This document shows positions 10,257-21,120 of a stretch of 64,000 nt of DNA, one piece after another (positions within the stretch are counted from its first letter, which is position 1; the number at the start of each line of letters is the position of its first letter). The notes under the pieces are model-generated. The model ran no database searches, was not told the origin of the DNA, and saw only the letters and a program-made list of their open reading frames with translations. This DNA is from Dipteris shenzhenensis. Lineage: Eukaryota > Polypodiophyta > Polypodiopsida > Gleicheniales. The translations under genes were made by a program, and so were the position numbers. The stretch lies in NCBI GenBank assembly GCA_047967505.1, contig CM106538.1; one strand, written 5' to 3'.

Positions 10257-10912
10257 GTTGTCTGGATGACTCTAGTGCCAACCTCCGTAGTCTCCAGCTA
10301 GGCAAAGCCCAAACCCTGCGGAGGTATGTCATCATCTGAAAGATAGCATCAATCTGGAGTGGTGTCATGGCGAACTAGGTCTGTACTATCTGAAGAATTT
10401 GTTAGGAGTTTAACTTCATTACTGAACCAACTCTTAGAAGCTCAAGCTAGGATGGATATCCAAAAATGACTCTAGCATCATCGGGTAGGAATAAAGATAC
10501 TCTAATACCTTCCTTCACCAATGGCAAGATTTTTATAAAGTTGAAATATATTCCTCCTGAGCTGCAAGTTATTGAACTGGATGTTCTTCCTACTATTTGA
10601 GCTTTTTGTTAAATGATCCCCTTTTAGTGGTTTAGAAAAGTAAGGCTGCATGGATGCCTGCCCTGCCACTGAGGCTGCCAGCCAGCTGCTTTGTTTATAA
10701 CAAGAATCCTCTCTCAACTTCTACGTGACACTAACAATATAGCTGCGTTTTGGTATCTTTGAATGTTTAGGCGTGCTTGAATAAATGTGTTATTCTATCT
10801 GTAAAATGAACTCAGCAAACTGAAAGTCAGAAGTGGAGTATTCTAATTTTGATGGATGCTGAAGTAACTTCCTTTTTGTCATCAATGACCCATTTTTTGA
10901 GTTGCTTTTCAG
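10257..10912. other. Presumed TADA intron sequence
   Basis: No recognisable coding domain was found here. The last bases before 10913 form a good 3' splice site: a pyrimidine-rich stretch (TTTTTTGAGTTGCTTTTCAG) ending in AG at 10911-10912. I searched for an upstream deaminase exon with the HAE motif and did not see one. Confidence 0.5.
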
Positions 10913-11040
10913 GAATCAACGATTTATGTTACTTTGGAACCATGTCCTATGTGTGCGGGGGCTCTTCTTCAAGCACGAGTTGGTATGATTGTGTGGGGAG
11001 CTCGAAACTCGTTATTGGGAGCAGATGGAAGTTGGGTGAG
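10913..11040 (+). CDS. TADA: TADA, chloroplast tRNA-Arg adenosine deaminase: zinc-binding exon
   Basis: Read from base 10913 in phase 0, this 128-base exon encodes STIYVTLEPCPMCAGALLQA followed by RVGMIVWGARNSLLGADGSW. The PCPMC segment supplies two zinc-ligand cysteines of the TadA/ADAT deaminase fold, and GADGSW is typical of the plant plastid enzyme. The enzyme converts A34 to inosine in the anticodon of plastid tRNA-Arg(ACG). The exon is framed by TTGCTTTTCAG before it and GTAGAT after it (AG|GTAGAT donor at 11040/11041). It ends two bases into a codon, which is completed by base 42511. The HAE catalytic glutamate is encoded further upstream, outside the window. The cytosolic TAD2 family has a different cysteine segment, so it is less likely. 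Confidence 0.87.
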
Positions 11041-11128
11041 GTAGATATCTGGCTTGTCTTTGCTTTTATGTATTCTTGCCCTTTGAATAATAAAATTCGT
11101 TTGTTTTTGGGCAGAAAAGAGTGATTAT

Positions 11129-11942
11129 ATTAATATCAAATAACTTTGTACATCATAAAAGTTATCCTTGACAGGATATTCTTGTAGTCCAGCTAAGCCA
11201 TAAGCTTTAAGCTCAAACAAAATTTCAGAGCACAACAACAGTGGCTCAGTAGTAACAACATGAAGAAAACCAACATGACATTTCAGCTCCTTCTATATAT
11301 GCATGAAGGGACCTGAAATAAAAAACTCTGTGCAGCATCATCAGAAGCATCTGAACCCTGTGCATTGGTGGCAGCAACAGCATGAGAAGAGACACCTTGA
11401 GCAGGGTCAATAGAAATATCACGATCATGAAAAGTAACACTAGGAGACTGGTCTGCAGCATCTCAGGCAGGGTATTGAGCAGCAATTCCTTGAGCAACAT
11501 TGCCTTGAGCAGAAGTCTGAGTTAGCTTATGTGGTTTCCTGTGGAGGTAGTGAGGTGGCTTGTCATGATCTTCCTCCAAAGTACATCTGCTTATGTGGTC
11601 AGCAAGGTCCTTACTTAACCTGGTGTGTTCCAGATTTGCACTTAGTTGGAAGTCCAGTCTCCTTTTTTTCTGTCCCACCATGAAATAAACAGTGTGTTAG
11701 TAAGCATCACCGTTTTATTAAATTGGAAGTTGTTTCTTATATCTAGATGAACCATAAAGCATGGGCTCTTATTTGAAACCAAAGCTCCTGCTTGGTCTTA
11801 AATGCATCCCCTAAGAAATGGCTTTCCAGCTAACTGGCTCCCCAATTTCTATCTAGATGTACTTTCACACCTTTCTAGCATGGGGAAAGGCAACAAACAA
11901 ATGGAAAATGTCTTCAATAACACTAGGGCCTCTTTGCATTTG
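11129..11942 (-). pseudogene. LINE-A ORF2 C-terminus and 3' region (distal piece)
   Basis: The - strand from 11860 to 11700 reads KTKQELWFQIRAHALWFI, a stop and frame change, then RNNFQFNKTV. This is the W-F-I-W-x-x-RN-x-x-F pattern near the end of plant L1 ORF2. Further left (11700-11250) is a low-complexity Ala/Gln/Ser reading of unknown nature, then an AT-rich end. The piece is separated from the rest of LINE-A by copia-1. Confidence 0.6.
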
Positions 11943-11947
11943 CCATT

Positions 11948-12839
11948 TGTTAGAAATGACCCAACAGAGGGTACGCACAGCGGAAGACTGATAGTAATGC
12001 CCAGGAGCTCACACAGTGTGACATGGGGTGTGGAATCACAAACTTCTTAAACTTATGTGCATAGATGTGCAAGCCAGTAAATAGACAATGCTCAGAGACA
12101 CATATAGAAGCAACACTTTATATTTCCGTCCGTCCACAAAGTAGGACAAGATACAATACCAAAAAGGTTCTCCTACTAGATGTCAAGCACTTCTAGATCT
12201 GAGCCCGCGTGCTCCACCTCGAGCATATGTAGACTCTCTGTCTAGATCCCTTCCACGTTGCTGTCCGGAAGCCAGCCTAGGTGGGAAGCACCTTGAGTTC
12301 AGTCTGCAGCCCTATGTCAGCCTCCTTCTCCTCCTGTGTGTAGGTCCAAGGGTGGGCTTGTGGCTGCTGCTGTCTGCTCCCCAACTGCTGCTTCAAGTGA
12401 TTATTAATGAGGGCATGGAAGCCCTTCTTTTATAGGGCACAAGGCCCCCTTGAATGGACCGACCAGGCAGCCTCATCCTGGCCAACCAGTCTGCTTGCTG
12501 GCCGACCTGGTTGGCTGGTCCAACCAGCCCTTTATAAGGGCCTTTGGCAGCCCCTCTTGGGCTGCTGCCTTTGCCCATTCCTGCAGGCCTGTTTGCAGGT
12601 CTTATGCCTGCCCATAGACCCCTGCCATGCAGCCATACTGCAGCCGTACAGTTGCACCACCTATCCGCCACTGGCCTGTTCCAGCCCGTACAGTCAGCCC
12701 TTGAGGCGCCTTTGACAGGCTGATGTGCTGTCCTTTCGAGGTGCTGCCCATGTGGCAGCCCCCTCCCTTATCTTTTCTGCCTAGGTTCACCCCCCCCAAT
12801 GCTCTCCTCATATGGGGGCTTATAGATGCCATTCCAACA
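11948..12839 (-). repeat. 3' LTR of copia-1
   Basis: The + strand begins TGTTAGAAATGACCC and ends ...CCATTCCAACA, giving TGTTGG...TAACA in element orientation. A TATA box (TATAAAAG on the - strand) lies at 12427-12434. The purine run GAGAGGGG just right of 12839 is the polypurine tract. Compared with the other LTR it has 7 rather than about 30 C residues near 12791 and lacks a short GGCCGACCAG repeat expansion. Confidence 0.85.
12427..12434 (-). promoter_or_regulatory. LTR TATA box of copia-1 (3' LTR copy)
   Basis: TATAAAAG on the - strand, inside the LTR. The same box is present in the other LTR at 15385-15392. This is the likely core promoter of the element. Confidence 0.6.
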
Positions 12840-13995
12840 CCCCTCTCACCGACACATCTAGGCCTAATGCCAACACGTCGATGATGATGCTCCAGTAACT
12901 TAGTCCTCTGGAACTTTTCGATGTCAAAATCTTTTCCTGGCTTTTCATCCAGTGGCTCCTGCTCCACCAGGTCTAGTTCCGCTTCCGCACACCATCCTAG
13001 TACACAGGTCCATCTCTGGTAGCACCTCCTGGCACCACCATCTTCAGTCACGTTCCTACCTTCGAACTCGAGCAATCCAGCCATCACGATCTTCCAGTTG
13101 TCCCCCTCATAATGAGTGAACAACGTGGAGCTTCCAGGCACCATGCTTTGAGGGCCTATTTCAACCCGTCCTCCTTTTGGCAAGGTCTACAACCAACGAA
13201 TATTTTCAGATAACCTGGACCATGAACTCTCGCTGAGCTCTCAAGCAGGTACTCTTTTGGCTTCAGTACTCTTTGTCCATCGCCTTCTAGCAATCCGCGT
13301 CCGAGATTTAAAGAAGCACCAATACTTCTCCTTCTGCCTTCGAAGAAGGCCAATTCCTTCCAATCTCGTATCACCTAAGCTAAATGAAGAGCAGAGTCTC
13401 TCCACAGCATGCTATAAAGACTCAAATGCAGAATATCAAGTACATACCAGACTGTTGTACTGCTTGTGTGTTTGCTCTGAAAGCAAACCTTGTACCTCAT
13501 CGAGGCATCCGTCAAAAGTCTATGTAATCCTGTATTGTCCCCTTCTGAAGTACAACATCCATCTGACCATGAGATCCCAGGGTCCCCCATGGAATCCATC
13601 GTCGTGTCAGTGTCGACAGCTACACATCTGGAAGGTACCAAGTGCTCCATGCTGTCTTTCACCTTCACAAAGGCATGTGACTCCTCGTCGACCCACATCT
13701 CTATGTCAGACATCCTCACTGTGATTTCTTGGTCAACATATTTGACCTCGGTAACACTTGGTGATGTCACCAGGAACAACTCTTCGATTACCACATTTGC
13801 TTTGGCCTCTCCCTGTGAATCTGAGTCAGACTCCTTTCTTTTGTTTTTCCGATCCGCCTTTATAGTCCTTTGCAAAATGTCGTGGCGTATCATAGTAGAA
13901 GCACTTCTTCTTGTGCTTCCTCTTGGAAGTCTCCTCGTCATCAGAGTCGTCTTTCTTGGACTTGCCATCGTTAGGCTTGTCCTTACCTTTGCCAA
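12602..13995 (-). pseudogene. Copia-1 internal region downstream of gag
   Basis: The frames 13375-13995 and 12602-13183 continue after the gag. The first begins with the Lys/Asp/Ser-rich stretch that usually follows a copia gag knuckle, then an acidic region with KYVDQEITVRMSD and DPGISWSDGCC. I recognise no protease (DSGA/DTGA), integrase or reverse transcriptase. The second frame partly enters the LTR. It may be the eroded or rearranged remainder of a pol gene, or element-specific sequence. Confidence 0.45.
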
Positions 13996-14678
13996 CGTAA
14001 TCCTTCACCAGCATCGTCTTGTTGTCTTTGTCGTCGTTGTAGAGCTTCTCCCTAGCGTCCTCCTGTAGCAGTAATGGACTTAACTTCTCGAACATCAGAG
14101 GTTTGTTCCTCTGTCCTACTGTCACGGTCGTAATAAAGCTCTTGAAACTCCGAGGTAGCCTCCTTAGTACCATCAAGGCCAAATGGCATGAGTCTCTCTT
14201 CTGACCAACTACTGCTAGTTGATCCCTTACCACTTTGACCTTCGTCAAGTGGCTATGTACAGTATCTCCTTCTTCCATATCAAGATTGTAGAGTCGATGC
14301 TGAAGAAGCAAAATCCGGGAGGTGTTGTCCGTCTTGTATAGATCCTTCAAAGTGACCCATGCCTCTACTGACATCTCGGCCATCTGGATATGTGGAAGAA
14401 CAGAGTCCGCCGTAGTCCCTATGATTAATGTCAGGGCATGGGCATCTCTGGCTTCCCAAGTTTGGAGCTCTTCTCTGTCTACTGCCATGACTATCTTCCC
14501 TTGCTTGTCCACCATGTCCTCCGGCTTCGCCTCCACTTCTGTTGTCAACTTCCACAACTTTTGATCGGGTAGTTGGTCCCGTCTAGTTTCCTAGACTCTC
14601 CGAAGTTAGGGATAGTGAATGAGAGAAAACTGGGGGAGGAGGGAGAGCAGGGGCTGAAGAGGCTGTAGAGGTCGACAT
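13826..14678 (-). pseudogene. Copia-1 gag (UBN2-type) with altered zinc knuckle
   Basis: A start codon at 14678-14676 opens a Ser/Pro-rich leader with the KLDGTNYP signature, then a one-base frame change. The main frame from 14557 has WEARDAHALTLII, LKDLYKTDNTSRILLLQHRLYNLDMEEGDTV and HLTKVKVVRDQL, all typical of copia gag. The knuckle reads CFYYDTPRHFAKDYK, with Tyr in place of two of the three Cys ligands, so it would not bind zinc normally. Gag packages element RNA into particles. Confidence 0.82.
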
Positions 14679-14890
14679 CTCTGCTGTTATATCACACAGC
14701 AAAGTCAACCAAACTCAATTTTTAGTAGACTAGAACTCTTAATGCACTTGACTGAACCTGAGTCACCCTCCTTCTCGCAAGGGCACAATCCTCTAGTCGT
14801 GGAAGTCGATTCCCAAGAGCGTCTGAATCAGGGTCGTCCTTCAGCAAGGTCCTTGCCTTCAGGCTCCCACACCTATAAGCCTCCTACTTG

Positions 14891-14903
14891 GGCTCTGATA
14901 CCA
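14891..14903 (-). other. Primer-binding site of copia-1 (initiator tRNA-Met)
   Basis: On the - strand TGGTATCAGAGCC starts exactly at the end of the LTR (...CTACCA). This is the standard initiator-Met primer site of plant copia elements. Confidence 0.9.
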
Positions 14904-15859
14904 TGGTAGAAATGACCCAACAGAGGGTACGCATAGCGGAAGACTGATAGTAATGCCTAGGAGCTCACACAGTGTGACGTGGGGTGTGGAATCACAAACT
15001 TCTTAAACTTATGTGCATAGATGTGCAAGCCAGTAAATAGACAATGCTCAGAGACAAATATAGAAGCAACACTTTATATTTCCGTCCGTCTACAAAGTAG
15101 GACAGGATACAATACCAAAAGGGTTCTCCTACTAGATGTCAAGCACTTCTAGATCTCTGAGCCCGCGTGCTCCACCTCGAGCATATGTAGACTCTCTGTC
15201 TAGATCCCTTCCACGTTGCTGTCTGGAAGCCAGCCTAGGTGGGCAGCACCTTGAGTTCAGTCTGCAGCCCTATGTCAGCCTCCTTCTCCTCCTGTGTGTA
15301 GGTCCAAGGGTGGGCTTGTGGCTACTGCTGTCTGCTCCCCAACTGCTGCTTCAAGTGATTATTAATGAGGGCATAGAAGCCCTCCTTTTATAGGGCACAA
15401 GGCCCCCTTGAATGGACCGACCAGGCAGCCTCATCCTGGCCGACCAGATTGGCCGACCAGACTGGCCGACCAGTCTGCTTGCTGGCCGACCTGGTTGGCT
15501 GGTCCAACCAGCCCTTTATAAGGGCCTTTGGCAGCCCCTTTTGGGCTGCTTCCTTTGCTCATTCCTGCACCTATTGCAGGCCTTATGCCTGCCCATATAC
15601 CCCCGCCATGCAGCCGCACTCCAGCCGTACAGTTGCCCCACCTGTCCGCCACTATTCGGGGCCTGTTCCAGCCCGTACAGACAGCCCTTGAGGCGCCTTT
15701 GACAGGCTGATGTGCTGTCCTTTCCTTGTGAGGTGCTGCCCATGTGGCAGCCCCCTCCCTTATCTTTGCTGCCTAGGTTCACCCCCCCCCCCCCCCCCCC
15801 CCCCCCCCCCATGCTCTCCTCACATGGGGGCTTACAGATGGGGAGGTGACCATTCCAAG
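14904..15859 (-). repeat. 5' LTR of copia-1
   Basis: It matches 11948-12839 almost base for base. Differences are a poly-C run of about 30 at 15781-15810, an expansion of the GGCCGACCAG motif at 15439-15475, and nine extra bases (GGGAGGTGA) near 15841-15849. The right edge is uncertain by about 10 bp. The low divergence suggests a recent insertion relative to LINE-A. Confidence 0.85.
15385..15392 (-). promoter_or_regulatory. LTR TATA box of copia-1 (5' LTR copy)
   Basis: TATAAAAG on the - strand at the same place as in the other LTR. In the 5' LTR it would drive transcription of the element leftwards. Confidence 0.6.
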
Positions 15860-18036
15860 GTCATCTCCTCTGCCTATTCTGAAGCCCCTTGCATTAATTC
15901 ACACAGCTTTATGTAAAATAAGCTAAGCAAGGCATGTCATCTTTTCAGGGACCTGCTTGTTCCATATCTTCCCAAACCTTTCATTCCACTTTTTTCTGCT
16001 GTCCTGAAGTAGCCATCTTGCATTCATAGTTCTGAAAAGATCCTCTATCAGAGGATGGTGTGGGGATTGGAAGCAGTGCAGAACTTCCTACCCAGCTAAA
16101 TTCTCTATGATAGATTAGGAAGGTGTCGCCTTTCCAACAAGTGTTTCCTTGCTAGAGTTCAAGTCTGCTCATAATCAGTAACTGACACTGATTGGTTAAA
16201 GCAAATTCTTCCTTGATTTCTTGCCAGGTCTTTCATCTTCGCTGCTCTTTATTTCAAAAAGTTGTCCCCAAGTTTGCAATCCTTTTTTAAACATAATGTT
16301 GGCTAAGAGAAAATGTTCATCATTGAATTGGGCATTCCTAAAGATAGATGAGACCCATATAGAGTCAATAGCCATAAAGGCTCCTTTGCCAGGAAATTGC
16401 AAAAAGGCCTTTATTTCCTCAAAGGCTTTCCGCATAGATTGCCAAAGGGAGCTCCCCTTAGCTTTGCAAGGCTCTGGATTGCAAATGGCAGAGAGAATAG
16501 GGTAATTCTTCCATTTAGAGTCCTAATTGGCCTGACCAGTTTCATATTCCTCAAAAGAAGTTGTGCCTAGTCACATTCTGGATTCAAAATAGCTTTAATC
16601 ACCCATGTTGCTGAGAGTTTTCTAGTTGCTAAAGCTACATCAATTCTTCCTAAGCCCCCTTCTTCCTTAGGTTTGATGCAGTAGGTCCATCTTACTAGAG
16701 TTCCCTCCCTAGAGAAAGGATCTGCAGATCCTAATGAATCTGTCCAGTCCAGCTTAACATGATAAGTAAAAAATGGAGATAGGAGAAATACAATGGTTGA
16801 GAACCAGCCTCCTGCTTGCAAGGTTGGCTTGATAACCTCTCTATTTGTCTATCTTCTTCTGAAACCTCTTCATAAACCAGTCTCATCTTTGCTTCATGGT
16901 AATATCAAACCCCATGGGAATCCCAAGCAATCTGAAAGTAGTACCCTTGTGGCATCCGAGTTCTTTCAGTGTTTCCTGTTCTCTTCCTTTGAGAGTAGCA
17001 TAGCCAGTCTTTGTATGATTAATTCTTGACCAGAGGCTTTGCAAAAGATACATGTCATAGTGCACTTAACATCAAGTACTGTGTTTCTAGGTGTGAGAGT
17101 TGTGTCATCAGCAAACTGTTGGCAAACTAACTGCTTGCTAGAAATCAATTCCATACCTCTAAGGTTACCTTCTTGGACCTGGCTTTTGAGTAACCACCCT
17201 AGAGAATTAGCAGCAATTGCAAACAACAAGGGAGCATCCTTATCTGATTGATCTCTTCAAGGGAAAAGAAGGGCTCATTTCACCATTGACACTGATTTTT
17301 GCAGAAGCATTGGTGAGTAGCAGTTTTACATAAGCAACAAAAGAGGGGCTTAACCCCATATTCTGCAAGGACTGAATGAGGAATTTACACTCAAATCTGT
17401 CATAGGCTTTATCAAAATCCACCTTGAGAAAACATATGTCTTGTTTGGTTTCTTTAGCATATTCACATCCCTCCCAAATGTTAATTATGTCCTCAAGAAG
17501 ATGATGTCCCTTAATAAATCCTTTTTGTTCTTGCAAAATTCATTCCTTCATCTTCTTTTGGATCCTAAGAGCCAAAGCCTTACAAAAATTTTATAACTGT
17601 AGTTGAGCATAGTAGAGGGCATCCATTTTCTGAGTTCATATTTAGAGCCCTCCTTGGGGATGAGCTTGATAACTCCCCCATTAATATGTGGAGGTAGAGC
17701 TCCATTGTTTAAGCTTTCCTACCATAATAAAAGCAAATAAGGGCCAACCACATTCCAAAATGCTTTGTAGAATTCAATGGGCAGCCCATCCTCACTTGGA
17801 GTTTTCCCCTCTGCCACAGCTTCCTTCAACTCTTCTAGTGAGAGGTGCCTCTCTAAATATACCAAATCAAATTTCTTAACAGATTTTTCTCTCACTGCTT
17901 GGCATAGCTCTCTAGCCCTCTGAACTTCTTCATCTGGTATCACAGAGGAAGAAAGTAGAGTTTGGAAGTGGCTTTGAATCAAGTTTATGTTCTCCTCTTT
18001 GGAAGAGACTAAAGTATTATTAGTCTTCTTGAACAA
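15860..18036 (-). pseudogene. LINE-A reverse transcriptase
   Basis: In order on the - strand: EGKTPSEDGLPIEFYKAFWN (17719-18036), EQKGFIKGHHLLEDI with FLKVDFDKAYDRF (17240-17536), QQFADDTTLTPRN with the catalytic FADD (about 17095-17125), and later KPKEEGGLGRIDVALATRKL (16567-16821), the KxxGGLGI-type segment of L1. The thumb and connection reach to about 15950 (NARWLLQDSRKKWNERFGK). Several stops and shifts separate these blocks. The enzyme would nick and prime on target DNA with ORF1p-bound RNA. Confidence 0.85.
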
Positions 18037-18289
18037 AGGGATCTCCTCGCTAGCCCTCTTTCTCCTGATGAGTTTGAAGGTCTCTTTAGTGGGTCTGTCT
18101 AGCTTCCCTGCCCACCAATCTCTGAAATAGATCTTAGTGTCATTTAACTTGATTTTTGTGCATCTATATTCCCCAATTTGGCTTGGTTTTCTAATTCCTT
18201 AATCCTTTCTAGAATATTATCCATTCTTTGAGCTCTTATTTTAGCCCTGTTCTTCCTTGTTGTCTGAAGCAATTTTTGGTGTTCACTAC

Positions 18290-19069
18290 TGCTAATGCCC
18301 AAGAATGTGCCACCACAGATCTGCAAAAGAAAATGCATTATCCCAAACCGTCTTGACCATACCTTGAACACTCTTTAGGGCGAAAAGCTTTGGGTCAACT
18401 TTAAACCAAGAGGAACCTCTTTGACTAGATCCAAAATCATAGTATAGAAAGACTGGTTTGTGATTTGACAAAGAAAAAGAGGAGAAGGTCTGAGTTCTCG
18501 TAGAACTTATTCTACTCAAAAGACCCTGAGATAAATAAAAATTGTTAAGTCTAGCCTCTCTCCTATACTCTCCAACCTGACTGTTGCACCAAGTGAAATC
18601 TCCCTCTGGACAAGCATCTACTAGCTGCCATTGATCCTTCATTTCTTCCCAAGCCTCAAGTTCAGAGCCTCTTATCACTGTACTCTTTTCCATCCATCTG
18701 TCTCTCTTTCTTTCACCATACTAAAATCCCCTAAGGCAAAAAAATTGCCTTCTGCAATAGCCAGTGATTCCCACATTATTTTTTTGTTTGCTGCAGCATA
18801 TGGAGCATATACTGAGATAACTGTAAAATTCTGTCCCTTGATAAGGCATTTGAGCATAACCCATCTGTTTTGGTCATCTGTAACTACTTGAAGCATCTCT
18901 CCATTGTAATGAGAAAGTATCCCAACAGCAATTCCTCCCTTCCTCTCAGAATGAGAAGTATAGTATCAATTTCTTCTTTTGTCAATTGCTGAGCTATCTT
19001 CTCACCTCTACCAGGATCTATCAATCCTCTAGCATTTAGAGTCAAGAAAGTAAAAGATTTATCTAGCAT
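18290..19069 (-). pseudogene. LINE-A apurinic-type endonuclease domain
   Basis: The - strand shows FTFLTLNARGLIDPGR (the LxxNxRGL start), TVISVYAPYAAANKK, EGNFFALGDFSMV (usual GDFN) and TFSSFSLSNHKPVFL (usual SDHxP catalytic end). The Asn-to-Ser and Asp-to-Asn changes hit catalytic positions, so the enzyme is dead even apart from its frameshifts. In L1 this domain nicks the target site. Confidence 0.83.
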
Positions 19070-19159
19070 TCTTTTTTTGTCCCTTTTTGGCCGTGGGGTT
19101 AGGACTATTCACTTGTAGGGAAGCTGCTTTAGCTTGGGGCTGTCTCCTTTTGTTGTGTA

Positions 19160-21068
19160 CTACGGTAAAGGCTTTCTCTTGACCAATGTCCTCCTTTTTT
19201 CTTGGAGTAGATTTATTGAGTCATCATCACTTATTTCTTCCCCTTCCATGGCATCATCTCTGTTGACATTCTCTTCAAACTCTTTGGACCAGCCAGCTTC
19301 TATCATAATATCATCCTCAGTTTCTTGGCTTTTCTTCCCTTCCTCTTCAGCCTCCTTCTCCCTAAGAGGTTCAAGGGAGTTTTTGGAAGTAGAAGGAATG
19401 GGCACTATTTCCTTAACCTTTCTCTAAAGTACTCTTGGGGGCATTAACTGATTGCACTCCCTGTCTAGTGTTCTCAGGCACTGAAGGAGCCTTTGGGACC
19501 CATTTTTCTGAAACAACATGTTGCTTTTGGGTAGGAGGAGCAGCCTCTTTGGGCTGACCTTTTGTCAAAGGAGTATTCTTGACCACATGGGTGGATAGAC
19601 CACAAAGGAAGCAAGAGTTGGGTAAGTTCTTGTAGAGCAATGATTGTTCCTTGAATGTGCTGCCATTTCTGTTCAAAATGACCAAAGTATTAGAAAGCTC
19701 TTCAGCAATATCAATCTTGATGCATACCTGGGGGTTTCCTCTAGGGCTTATGAAGTTTTCCTGTTCTACCCTTAGTACCTCTCCTAGACCTCAGCACAAG
19801 AAGGGCAATTGATTACAAAGATACAGAGGCAAGTCATGCAGTTCTACCCATACATGGATTCCTGTTGATCTAGGAGCATTAGGAGAGAACTCCTTAGTCC
19901 ACCATTCCAGATAAAGGGGCTGGTGTCTAATTGTCCAAAATTCATATTGGAGAGCTCTAGCAGCCATTTCAGGCTTTTCAAACAAGAATACAAAGAAACC
20001 TTTTTTCAGGAATCTCACATTCAATACATTCATACCCTTCCAAGTTTCAATGATTGCCATGGGGGCTCTCACACCAGGCAAGTAACCTACCAAAGCATGG
20101 GTACACTCAGCCATTTCACAGAATCTGTGAGGAGCTTGTCATCAAGGAAAGCCAAAATGGACTTACCAGCACCTGAAACTTGGCGTATTCCTCTAGCAGC
20201 TGATTTCGAATTAGTTCATGCTCCTTGATCGTTTGTGGGCGACGAACTATCCTCTGTTGGGAGGGGAGTGGGGGTGGGTGGGGGTATCTCCTTGGTTGTC
20301 CTTAGCCTGCCCAGCATTTGCGTTAGTCTCTCCTGTTGTCCTCCTCCCGCTAGAACTCCATTGGTTCCGTCTGTTGAGCCTCCACCAGTTCTGTCTTTAC
20401 CACAACCTCTGGCAATCCCATTGCTTTTGCATGAGTGGAGTCGTTCGTCCCTTGAGGTTCGAGCTTCATTGGCTCCTCCTTCACGTGGAATGATAGCTGA
20501 ACTGAAGGTTGCATCCCCAGGTCCTGAAGCGGGTAATTCTCAATTTTCCCTATGCATATCTTCTCCTCTTCTAAGTTGACGAGAGCCAGTGGTTGCGGCT
20601 TGGTATAGTAGTCTTGAGGCCATGGTCCCATCTGGATAGGGAGCGCTAGCAAAAGCACGCGATCTCGGGGGGATGCTAAAGAATCTGCCTCGTGGCTTTT
20701 GAGCAGCATGTGGATAGGAAGGACGTACATGTCCTCCTCCTCTTCCTCCCTGGTTTCAGAAGGTTTGTGTCCATAGAGCGACAGTGGAGAAAAGAAATCT
20801 TCAAAAGCAAAAGCTGACAAGGGATGGTAATCTCTGTCTTTTGAAAGCTGCCTTGTCGTCCAAATTGATGTCGTCGTCTAGTAGCGGGAAAGGAAGCAGA
20901 TCCTTGGACTCCGTGTCCTGTCTTATCCGTGAAGGTACAAGAGCTCCATCCGGTCAGTGCAGTATCTCGGTATCTAAGCATCACCATACGCTCCGTATTG
21001 GCGGCTGAAAGTAGTTGGTGGTTGGGGGGAGGGCGAATAGCGGAGGTGCTCATGGAGGAGCCTTCCAC
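19160..21068 (-). pseudogene. LINE-A ORF1 (DUF4283 and zinc-knuckle type)
   Basis: The 5' part (21056-20350) is broken into frames rich in acidic and Pro residues. The frame 19791-20114 reads ALVGYLPGVRAP...LNVRFLKKGFFVFLFEK...PLYLEWW, the DUF4283 RNA-binding pattern of plant L1 ORF1. Then 19413-19685 has CFLCGLSTHVVKNT, a knuckle whose last Cys is Thr. The frame 19160-19405 is an acidic tail. ORF1p would coat LINE RNA. Related DUF4283 fragments lie at 49984-50190 and 58656-58840. Confidence 0.8.
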
Positions 21069-21120
21069 CCTCTATCTCGCTACTCTCTCCATCACCATCC
21101 TCCATCTCCAACCTCGAGTA

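Larger units (their letters stand above)
11948..15859 (-). mobile_element. Copia-1: gag-only (non-autonomous) Ty1/copia element
   Basis: Two highly similar LTRs (11948-12839 and 14904-about 15859) flank about 2.06 kb of internal DNA. The right LTR abuts a perfect initiator-Met primer site, so the element runs on the - strand. The interior has a gag frame and a degenerate downstream frame. No integrase, reverse transcriptase or RNase H could be seen, so it would need enzymes supplied by another element. It sits inside LINE-A. CCATT occurs at 11943-11947 and at 15850-15854 and could be the 5-bp target duplication, but the same bases also occur at the inner LTR end, so this stays ambiguous. Confidence 0.88.
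11129..21120 (-). mobile_element. LINE-A: L1-type non-LTR retrotransposon, split by copia-1
   Basis: The - strand carries ORF1 (about 21056-19413), endonuclease (19069-18290) and reverse transcriptase (18036-16600). The C-terminal part continues on the far side of copia-1 (11700-11942, with ALWFI and RNNFQFNKT as in L1 C-termini). Without copia-1 it is about 6.1 kb, the size of a complete plant L1. The probable 3' end is an AT-rich tail near 11129-11150 (GTACAAAGTTATTTGATATT on the - strand), but this edge is uncertain. Many stops show that it is dead. Confidence 0.82.

Noticed and set aside
1-10912. Upstream TADA exons with the HAE catalytic motif
   Set aside because: I scanned for a His-Ala-Glu context before a donor site on the + strand and found none. 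The exons probably lie left of the window.
10849-11124. 91-codon + strand frame over the TADA exon
   Set aside because: It is the wrong phase. The neighbouring phase gives the PCPMC deaminase segment between proper splice sites.
11463-11681. 72-codon - strand frame as a host gene
   Set aside because: It lies directly after the LINE-A C-terminal signature and is low in complexity (Gln/Ala/Ser), so it is better treated as the LINE 3' region.
12393-12715. Overlapping frames in both copia-1 LTRs (for example 12407-12715, 15412-15702)
   Set aside because: They recur in both LTRs in several phases and are caused by GC-rich composition; LTRs are not expected to encode protein here.
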